The notes under the pieces were generated by a model that was not told the DNA's origin, did no database searches, and was given only the letters and a program-made list of their open reading frames with translations. The translations under genes and the position numbers were made by a program. Below, piece by piece: positions 1 through 6,000 of a stretch of 6,467 bases of DNA (within the stretch, counting starts at the first letter, position 1; each line of letters begins with the position of its first letter). Source of the DNA: Flavobacteriales bacterium UBA2798 (lineage in GTDB: Bacteria; Bacteroidota; Bacteroidia; Flavobacteriales_D; UBA2798); assembly GCA_002351955.1 (NCBI GenBank), contig DEHO01000026.1, positions 37,472-43,938 of the forward strand, written 5' to 3'.

Positions 1-516
1 GTCGGAACTCTGCAAATCAGCGTGTTTGAAGGCATTTTCTATCAGGTCAATCGAAATGAGTGGAGCCAATAATTGTTGACCAAGCAAGGGATCTGCTTCA
101 TCGATTCTTGTTTTCACTTTGAGTTCGAACAAAGGACTGACTTTGATCTTGTTGATCTCAATGAGATTCATTGCGAATTCAATTTCTTCTTTCGGTGTTA
201 CAAACTTATTACGACTTTCATAGAGAATATAGTCAAGAACATTGGCCAATTTATCGAGCGCAAAATAAGTTTGGTAGGCATGGGACTGAATGGAATTCAG
301 AATGTTTTTGAAAAGGTGCGGATTGAGTTTGGATTCAAGCGTTTGCAATTCCAGTTGATTGATCTTCTGCTCAAGCTGTTGAAATTTATCTTCTGATTCA
401 CGACGCTTCAGTTCAGATTTTTTGAGTCGGACAATCAGATACACAATCCCCAGTGAGAGCAGTATTCCGAAACAGGCAAAAATAAACTCGTAGGATAAGG
501 AAACAGAACCATTCAT
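1..516 (-). CDS. LytS/YehU-type sensor histidine kinase, 5' part (runs off the window)
   Basis: The minus strand is open from ATG at 516 to base 1, giving the first 172 residues of a longer protein. Residues 8-30 form one hydrophobic helix. A charged, coiled-coil-like linker follows (about 31-62), then a His_kinase (PF06580) dimerisation and phosphoacceptor segment with L-N-P-H-L-F-K-N-I-L-N-S-I; the phosphoacceptor is H67. The L-Y-E-S and V-T-P-K-E-E-I-E-F segments (98-114) and an N-box-like L-I-E-N-A-F-K-H-A (158-166) also fit. The rest of the ATPase domain lies outside the window. In this family the kinase autophosphorylates and passes phosphate to a LytTR response regulator, which is not visible here. 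The short extracellular N-terminus suggests membrane or intracellular sensing. No other ATG lies upstream in frame, and there is no clear Shine-Dalgarno sequence. The gene is divergent from the phosphatase gene at 789. Family is confident; the signal sensed is unknown. Confidence 0.87.
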   Translation of the reverse strand, partial: MNGSVSLSYEFIFACFGILLSLGIVYLIVRLKKSELKRRESEDKFQQLEQKINQLELQTLESKLNPHLFKNILNSIQSHAYQTYFALDKLANVLDYILYESRNKFVTPKEEIEFAMNLIEINKIKVSPLFELKVKTRIDEADPLLGQQLLAPLISIDLIENAFKHADLQSSD

Positions 517-562
517 TTCATGTAAAGTTAAAGGTTCCCGTCTTATAATCGGAAGGAAGGAT

Positions 563-581
563 TGAAAATCCCCGATTTTCA
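563..581. repeat. 19-bp perfect inverted repeat, candidate operator
   Basis: TGAAAATC, CCC, GATTTTCA: two perfect 8-bp arms around a 3-bp centre, about 47 bp upstream of the kinase start. It could be a dimeric regulator site or an mRNA hairpin in the kinase leader. An 8-bp inverted repeat of this kind can arise by chance about once in a window this size, so only its position supports a function. Confidence 0.35.
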
Positions 582-700
582 TCAAAACAAGCGCTTTTTC
601 AGAATATAAAACAGGCCTATTTTATTCTTTAAGGCTTTTATTGAGAGTTTTTGATCCTGAAGTGATTTCGAGGGTGATTACAATTTTACGTTCATCTAAG

Positions 701-720
701 CCCAATTTCTGCCCAATTTC
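701..720. repeat. two 9-bp direct repeats, 11-bp period
   Basis: CCCAATTTC occurs twice, at 701-709 and 712-720, separated by TG. The period is one helical turn, which would place two protein contacts on the same face of the DNA. It lies about 70 bp upstream of the TTG start at 789. It could be a regulator site or a chance tandem duplication. Confidence 0.3.
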
Positions 721-788
721 AACTACATTCAAGCTTCCATTCAATTAAGTGGGGTGGTAAATTACGAGGTTAATTACTAAAAAGGGCA

Positions 789-2156
789 TTGAAGAAACTG
801 TTAAACATAGGTATTCGTTCCGATTACGATGCTTCGCTGGCGCGTAAAATCAGGGTGAGTAATCTCATCGCAATCATCACAGCCATTACGATGCTGGGCT
901 TTTTTCCCATGTCACTGACCTTGCATTACCTCTCAGCTCAATTACTCATCGTCTTCTTTTTTCTTGCTTCAGTAAGCAATTTCTTATTGCATCAATATGC
1001 CTATCACCAGGTCGCTTTTTTCTCCTTTTCCATTGCGGGATACATCTACTTTTTTGTAGCTACCGTTCTTTTCGGGATCAATTCCTACATCCATTTCTTT
1101 TACCTGGCCATGTGTATGATCGCTGTGCTGATCTTCGATAAAAAGTGGGTGATCTACACGTATATCATCACCGCCATATTGCTGATTTTTGTTCTCATCT
1201 GGCTGATGCATGATCGTCAGGGATTATTAATCATCAACGATGAACTCAGGGAGATTCAGGATTTTGTGGGGAATATTATTCTATTGCTGTTATTTATTAT
1301 CACCTCTATTTTCCTCATCTTTTTCAAATCAGAAAATCTCAACTACCAACGCAACATCATTGCACAGAAAAAAATCATTGAGGAAAAACACCGGGAGATA
1401 ACCGACAGCATCAATTACGCCGAAAGGATCCAACGCAGTTTCCTGGCGACGCAGTCCTTGCTTGATCAACACCTCAATGATTATTTCGTGTACTTCCAGC
1501 CAAAGGACGTAGTAAGTGGCGATTTTTACTGGGCATCCTACGCTAAAGCTTCGGATGCTGATAGCAGATTTTTACTGATGTGTGCAGATTCAACCGGGCA
1601 TGGTGTTCCGGGAGCGATCATGAGTATTTTGAATATTTCTTCACTCGAAAAAGCTATCGAAACAGAATCCTCACCGGATAAAATTCTTGACTTAACTCGA
1701 AAACTGATCATTGAACGTCTGAAAAAAGACGGGAGTCGCGATGGAGGAAAGGACGGGATGGACGGCAGCCTTTTATTGCTCAGCGAAGACCGCAGTCGGT
1801 TGACGCTTGCCTCTGCACACAATACTGTTTTGATTGTTCGAAATAGCGAAGTAATCGAAATTAAAGGCGATAAAATGCCCGTCGGAAAACACGAGAAAGA
1901 TCAGGTTCCATTTACACTTCATCAGATCGATTTGCAAAAGGGCGATGTGATCTACACTTTTACCGACGGTTTCCCGGATCAGTTCGGGGGCGAAAAAGGA
2001 AAAAAATTCATGATTCGCAACCTGAAAGAATTGTTTGTCAGGATCGCCGCATTACCAATGAAGCAACAACAGCAACAACTCGAATCTGCTTTCTATACAT
2101 GGAAAGGCAACAATGAGCAAATAGATGATGTCTGTATAGTAGGGGTGCGAGTTTGA
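789..2156 (+). CDS. membrane-anchored SpoIIE family (PP2C-type) serine phosphatase, six-helix sensor
   Basis: A 455-residue protein. Residues 1-23 are cytoplasmic (L-N-I-G-I-R and A-R-K-I-R-V-S-N). Six hydrophobic helices follow at about 24-43, 49-68, 74-95, 99-117, 120-140 and 158-179. A coiled linker (180-215) contains D-S-I-N-Y-A-E-R-I-Q, and a SpoIIE domain fills about 230-455. Phosphatase motifs are S-G-D-F-Y-W (243-248), D-S-T-G-H-G-V-P-G-A (267-276), D-G-M-D (322-325), F-T-D-G-F-P-D-Q-F-G-G (391-401) and Q-I-D-D-V (444-448); the aspartates should bind the metal ions. It probably dephosphorylates a STAS-type or similar partner in response to a membrane signal. An in-frame stop at 771-773 leaves TTG at 789 as the only start that keeps the basic N-terminus; GTG at 855 would remove it. 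Oddities are a palindromic insertion at 249-257, a G/D-rich loop at 314-325 and a Q5 run at 425-429. No partner protein is nearby. Confidence 0.93.
   Translation: MKKLLNIGIRSDYDASLARKIRVSNLIAIITAITMLGFFPMSLTLHYLSAQLLIVFFFLASVSNFLLHQYAYHQVAFFSFSIAGYIYFFVATVLFGINSYIHFFYLAMCMIAVLIFDKKWVIYTYIITAILLIFVLIWLMHDRQGLLIINDELREIQDFVGNIILLLLFIITSIFLIFFKSENLNYQRNIIAQKKIIEEKHREITDSINYAERIQRSFLATQSLLDQHLNDYFVYFQPKDVVSGDFYWASYAKASDADSRFLLMCADSTGHGVPGAIMSILNISSLEKAIETESSPDKILDLTRKLIIERLKKDGSRDGGKDGMDGSLLLLSEDRSRLTLASAHNTVLIVRNSEVIEIKGDKMPVGKHEKDQVPFTLHQIDLQKGDVIYTFTDGFPDQFGGEKGKKFMIRNLKELFVRIAALPMKQQQQQLESAFYTWKGNNEQIDDVCIVGVRV
1533..1558. repeat. imperfect palindrome inserted in frame in the phosphatase gene
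   Basis: GCATCC at 1533-1538 pairs with GGATGC at 1553-1558, with further pairing inside (GCT with AGC). It encodes A-S-Y-A-K-A-S-D-A, residues 249-257. The sensor encoded at 3067-6351 has only a short turn between the W of S-G-D-F-Y-W and the next strand, so about 5-6 residues are extra here. This resembles small palindromic elements tolerated inside genes, such as those of Rickettsia, but kinship to any named family cannot be shown from one copy. Confidence 0.45.
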
Positions 2157-2414
2157 TTGGTTTTAGATGATTGATTAACCAATAACCCAATTTCCAATTA
2201 TCAATTATTTCATCCTGAAGCGAAATCGATAAAGGGAATTTCAGCTTTGGTTCCTTTCTCCACTCCATCCTGTTGCGGACAAGAAATCAGGAGTGCGTAA
2301 AGAGATACGAATGGTTTGTTCGTCCAATGAATAAGGTTGCATTCTAATATCCTGTTAAAATATCCTTTCTGAAATTCTTAGTTTTACTAGGTGCTCTAAG
2401 TGGTGATTCCTCCC
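2157..2414. other. convergent intergenic spacer
   Basis: This 258-bp stretch separates the 3' ends of the phosphatase and DUF4260 genes. Just after the phosphatase stop, TTGGTT (2157-2162) can pair with AACCAA (2177-2182) across a 14-nt loop. The stem is weak and has no U-tract, so I do not call it a terminator. A degenerate CCAATT repeat follows (2178-2206). On the minus strand a start-less open frame (2210-2377) resembles a small lipoprotein; see findings. No gene is called. Confidence 0.5.
2178..2206. repeat. degenerate heptamer-type tandem repeat (CCAATTA-like)
   Basis: Four successive units of 7-8 bp, roughly ACCAATA, ACCCAATT, TCCAATT and ATCAATT, lie just downstream of the phosphatase stop. 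Short tandem repeats of this kind occur in intergenic DNA of many bacteria. The copies here are already degenerate, and no function is evident. Confidence 0.4.
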
Positions 2415-2771
2415 TCAGGACTTCCCCCCTATCCAACCCAAATGCGTATTCTTAAAATCATCCGAATACTTCAATCCGTAACCGAAAACCCGGTCCATGG
2501 CCGAATGACCGAAAAGGATAATTCCAGCCAGTATCAGCTGGGGTTGCTGTAGCCAAATTCCCAAGGCGTAAACTGCAATGGCGAGGAGTTTATGGTGAAA
2601 GAAATTGTATAGCAAAGCTCCAATTTGGGTATTAATAACGTAACCGATCATGGATAGATCAGGAACAAGCAACCAGGCAGGGAAAACCCACCATGCGTAA
2701 TGCAGTTGATTGAACAGAAGGATAGATAGAAGAAATTGTGCTGCTTCTTCGAGGGTGAGGAGGTGTTTCAT
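2415..2771 (-). CDS. DUF4260 family small integral membrane protein
   Basis: A 118-residue hydrophobic protein that matches my recollection of the DUF4260 family in length and conserved segments: M-K-x-L-L-x-L-E-E-A at the N-terminus, P-D-L-S-M-I-G-Y (37-44), Y-N-F-F-H-H-K (55-61), G-H-S-A-M-D-R-V-F-G-Y-G-L-K-Y (88-102) and F-K-N-T-H-L-G (106-112). It has three to four membrane segments (about 10-35, 40-52, 62-75 and 78-90). The paired histidines and the D-R pair could be functional, but the family has no established activity. I start at ATG 2771 because homologues begin M-K-x-L-L; the frame extends upstream to a TTG at 2801, adding ten residues unlike the family. It lies 295 bp downstream of the propeller sensor on the same strand, so it probably has its own promoter. 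No link to the signalling genes is visible. Confidence 0.87.
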   Translation of the reverse strand: MKHLLTLEEAAQFLLSILLFNQLHYAWWVFPAWLLVPDLSMIGYVINTQIGALLYNFFHHKLLAIAVYALGIWLQQPQLILAGIILFGHSAMDRVFGYGLKYSDDFKNTHLGWIGGKS

Positions 2772-2870
2772 GGAGAAGGGTAAAATGTGACAGATGGACA
2801 ATTCGGCAAGCTCAGTGCTGGTGAATGGAGGGAAGTAAATTTTAAAGAACTCTTTTTTTTGAGAAGAAAA

Positions 2871-2898
2871 ATAAATTAGAAATATTTATAGTTTTCAA
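2871..2898 (-). promoter_or_regulatory. possible promoter for the DUF4260 gene
   Basis: Read on the minus strand, TTG (2898-2896) is followed after 17 nt by TAATTTAT (2878-2871). This loosely resembles the Bacteroidota TTTG / TAnnTTTG pattern with an incomplete -7 box, about 100 bp upstream of the ATG at 2771. The surrounding DNA is AT-rich, so partial matches are expected by chance. Confidence 0.2.
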
Positions 2899-2985
2899 TT
2901 GAATGTACTGAACTTGTTTATTCTTCAGACTCAACATTAAAAATTAAGATATGAAAAGTGCTATTCACAATTGAACCACCCTCAA

Positions 2986-3021
2986 TCAAACCCTTACCCC
3001 AATGATAAGAACATCATCAAC
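2986..3021 (-). pseudogene. orphan copy of a SpoIIE-phosphatase C-terminus (V-D-D-V-L-I-I-G-V-R-V-stop)
   Basis: Read on the minus strand, twelve codons encode V-D-D-V-L-I-I-G-V-R-V and then TGA. This is the conserved C-terminal end of SpoIIE domains and nearly duplicates the end of the adjacent sensor (I-D-D-V-L-I-I-G-V-R-L). The first 19 nt after the leading base are identical to the sensor gene. The last codons differ in the third base or are synonymous, except for the final V versus L. Nothing upstream resembles a phosphatase: a REP-like hairpin precedes it. It is either the displaced original 3' end of the sensor gene or the last trace of a deleted tandem paralogue. Confidence 0.55.
3002..3020. 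repeat. 19-bp direct repeat, distal copy
   Basis: ATGATAAGAACATCATCAA here is identical to 3083-3101, 81 bp away. This copy lies outside the sensor gene, and its partner lies in the last codons of the gene. A perfect 19-bp match is far beyond chance in 6.5 kb. Confidence 0.9.
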
Positions 3022-3023
3022 CA

Positions 3024-3049
3024 CCGACGATCCGCTGCGCGGATGTCGG
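3024..3049. repeat. REP-like GC-rich hairpin
   Basis: CCGAC (3024-3028) pairs with GTCGG (3045-3049), and ATCCGC (3030-3035) pairs with GCGGAT (3039-3044). The loop is TGC, with one bulged G at 3029. An 11-bp GC-rich stem stands out in this AT-rich spacer. It lies 18 nt downstream of the sensor stop codon and could stabilise the mRNA end or help termination, but there is no U-tract on either side. Size and shape are like a REP or other small palindromic unit. Confidence 0.6.
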
Positions 3050-3054
3050 GGTAG

Positions 3055-3097
3055 TGATGTTCTAAATCATAGGCGTACGCCTATGATAAGAACATCA
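3055..3097. repeat. 43-bp quasi-palindrome spanning the sensor stop codon
   Basis: The core at 3066-3087 is a perfect 22-bp palindrome centred on GGCGTACGCC. After short unequal spacers (2 nt left, 1 nt right) it extends with TGATGTTCT (3055-3063) and its complement AGAACATCA (3089-3097). The right half contains the last codons of the sensor gene, including G-V-R-L; the left half starts with the stop codon and continues downstream. The structure can form a long hairpin in RNA or a cruciform in DNA, and may act as the 3' end structure of the transcript. Confidence 0.8.
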
Positions 3098-6000
3098 TCA
3101 ATTTGCTCCAACTCCCCTTTCCAACTTTCAAAACGCGCTAACAAAATTTCCTTTTGTTCGTGCATGGGTTTGTCGCTGATTTCAAGGATGAGGGCGTGAA
3201 GGTTTTTGCCCATGAATTTTTTGCCGTTGCTGCCGCCAAATTGGTCCACATAGCCGTCGGAATACATGTAGAAACTGTCGCCGAGATTGAGGTTGCGTGT
3301 ATGCGTGATGTAGGGCTCAAGCAGATCTGCGCGGGTCATGCCTATGGGTGATTTTACGCCTTCTATTTTTTCGAGTGATCCCTTGCGTACAATAATAATC
3401 GGACGAAATGCTCCTGCATAACTGAGTTTACGGGTATCGGTTTCCAGTACTGCCAAAGCGAGATCCATTCCGTCCTGAGAGTCCACTGCCCTGCCCTCTT
3501 GCTTTAGGGCGCGACGCACATTCACGCGCAGAATCTCAAGAATTTCGGCAGGATCGCTGACTTGTTTTTCGAGAACGATCTGGTTAAGGAGATTGTGTCC
3601 GATCATGCTCATAAATGCACCCGGAACACCATGTCCTGTGCAATCTACACTTGCTATGAGTTTTTTGTTTCCGAGCTCTGCAAACCAGTAAAAATCGCCG
3701 CTTACAATGTCTTTGGGACGGTACAGAATAAACGAATCGGGTAATGCTTGTGCAATCAGGTTTGTCTCCGGTAAAATGGCATCCTGTATACGACGCGCAT
3801 AATTGATGGAGCTCATGATATCCTGGTTCTTCTCCGCAAGTTCACGTGTACGCTGTGCAACCATTTCTTCGAGCCGTTTTTTCTCTGCGTTGATGCTTGC
3901 TACACGCATGCGGATGATGATAAAGACCAACACAATGGTAAAGAAAACACTGAGCGAATAAAACAAACGTGTTTTGTAAAAAGGCGGAATGATGCGGATA
4001 TGCAAGGCCACTCCTTTTTCGTTCCATACACCATCATTGTTGGTTGCCTTTACACGGAAAACGTAATCGCCACCTTGCAGATCGGTATAGCTTGCAAAGT
4101 TACGTGTGGAAGGTGTGGACCAATCCTCATCGAGTCCTTCCATTTTATACGAATAGAGAATTTTTTCGGGCAACACAAAATCGAGCGAGGCGAATTCGAA
4201 GGAGAAGAAATTTTTACGGTAGCTTAATTCGATAAACCTTTTTTCGGTAATGGAAGAATCGAGTGGATATTCTTTTCCTGCAACGAGAAATTTAGTTATT
4301 ACCACTGGTGGAATGTTCGGATTATCTACGATAGAGGATGGATAAAAATGATTGAATCCCTGTGTTCCTCCAAAGAAAAACTCTCCGTCGCTTGCCTGAA
4401 AAAATGCATTTTGATTGAATTCATCACCCTGTAATCCGTCGATGGCGAAGTATTTTCTGCTCTCGTAAATCCCATCCTTGTTGGCATAAGGATTGAATTT
4501 GGTAAGACCATTGTAGGTACTCAACCATAAATTTCCTCCTTTGTCGAAGAGAATTCCTACAATAAAATTATTGCTCAATCCGTCGGATTCGGTGAAGTTG
4601 GTAAAGGTTTCGGAAGCCGGTTCAAAACGACTCAATCCGTTTTTCGTACCGAGCCATAAGTTTCCTTTAGCATCTTCTACTATGCAGTGCACCGTGTTGT
4701 TGGCAAGACTATTTTTCCCGCCTTTGATCCAGTGTTTGAACACTCCATTCGCCGGATCGAACATTGCCAATCCACCACCATTGCTTCCGATCCACACGCG
4801 GTCTTTACGATCGATATGCAGACAATACAATACATTGTGCGGCAATCCCTCATCCTTGGTCCAGTTCCGGATCGAATCGTTTTCCGGATCGAAATAATTG
4901 AGTCCGCGCAGTGTGGCGATCCATAGATGTCCCTTGCTATCGGATGCAATATCCAGGATGTTGTTATTGGAGAGGTAGGAATTTTCGGTATCGAGCGGAC
5001 GTTTGGAAAAATCGCTTTTACTGATATCGTAGCAACCCAATCCCCCACCCCAGGTACCAAACCATATTTTATCAACTGCTTTTTCGAGACAAAGAATATT
5101 GTTGTGCGTATTGTTTTGCTCGCGGTTAAAATGCGCAATGGTTTTTTGTTTGCGATCGTAAACTGCAAGTCCCTCACCAATGGTTCCAATCCAAACACGT
5201 TCTTTCGATTCTTCGGCGAAACAGAAAATGGTATTTGATAACAATCCTTTTGCGTCGTAGCTATCTGTATTGATGTGATTGAATTTTCCGATACTGCGGT
5301 GGTACACGGTTGCTCCATATGTATCAGTCCCCATCCACACCGAATGTGCTTTGTCTTCGTACAACACGCGTACAAAATTATCGCGCATGCTGAATGGATT
5401 CTTATCGATCGCCTGCACAACACGAAAATTATCCAATAGCGGATCGTACAGATTGATTCCATCTGCAGTGGCGATCCATAATTGACCGTTATGATCTTCC
5501 ATTATAGAAGTAACGCGGTTGTTGGATAAACTGCGGGAATCATTTTCGCGACTGATGTAGTATTTGTAATTCGTTGTCTTGCGGTCGTAGCGACTCAGGT
5601 AACCACCATCGTAACCGATCCAGAGCTGTCCGTTGCTATCCTCAAAAATCGTTCTGATACGCATCCGGTATGGATTGTCGAGATCTTCGGATAATCCGCT
5701 ATCGTTATGTTCTTCAAATTCTCCGCTGCGGGAATCGTAGGCATACAATCCGTTGCGGCTGGTACCGATCCACAACACACCCGTTTTATCGCGGTACAAA
5801 CAACGAATGTTATCGTTGCGCAATACCGTTTTGGGTTTGTTGGGATTCACCATTTCATCAAGAAAGCGTTTAAAGGTTTTGCTTTTGGTGTCGAAGAGAT
5901 GCAAACCATTATCGGTCCCTACCCAAAAACTGTTTTCATCATTAACAGCAATTGCAGTAATGTTATCGCTGTTGAGTGCCTGTTCATTGCGGGGATCAGC

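Larger units (their letters stand above)
517..788. other. divergent intergenic region
   Basis: This 272-bp AT-rich spacer separates the leftward kinase gene from the rightward phosphatase gene, so it should hold promoters for both. I found no convincing match to the Bacteroidota promoter pattern (TTTG, about 19 nt, TAnnTTTG) on either strand. It contains two small repeats, listed separately (563-581 and 701-720), and no open frame worth calling. Confidence 0.6.
2772..3066. other. AT-rich spacer ending in a repeat cluster
   Basis: This 295-bp spacer lies between two leftward genes. From about 2840 to 2960 it is strongly AT-rich with short A and T runs, which fits the DUF4260 promoter region. 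From 2986 to 3066 it holds the duplicated C-terminal codons and hairpins described separately. No additional gene is seen. Confidence 0.55.

Noticed and set aside
73..396. 107-codon plus-strand open frame
   Set aside because: It is antisense to the LytS-type kinase gene, whose minus-strand frame has clear family motifs. The plus-strand translation has none.
553..566. 12-bp match GGAAGGATTGAA shared by the divergent spacer and the aroQ end (about 6359-6370)
   Set aside because: About one such 12-mer match is expected by chance in a window of this length, and the second copy is coding.
2157..2182. possible intrinsic terminator after the phosphatase gene
   Set aside because: The stem is just 6 bp and AT-rich with a 14-nt loop and no following T-run.
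2951..2974. short ATG frame on the plus strand in the AT-rich spacer
   Set aside because: It has seven codons before a stop and no supporting signal.
3002..3199. 65-codon plus-strand open frame reading through the repeats
   Set aside because: It contains both direct repeats and both hairpins and runs antisense into the sensor 3' end; it has no ribosome-binding site or recognisable protein.
4680..5462. 260-codon minus-strand open frame in another frame of the sensor gene
   Set aside because: It is the shadow of the repetitive propeller region. Its translation is rich in C, I, R and T with no domain logic, and the propeller frame is clearly the coding one.
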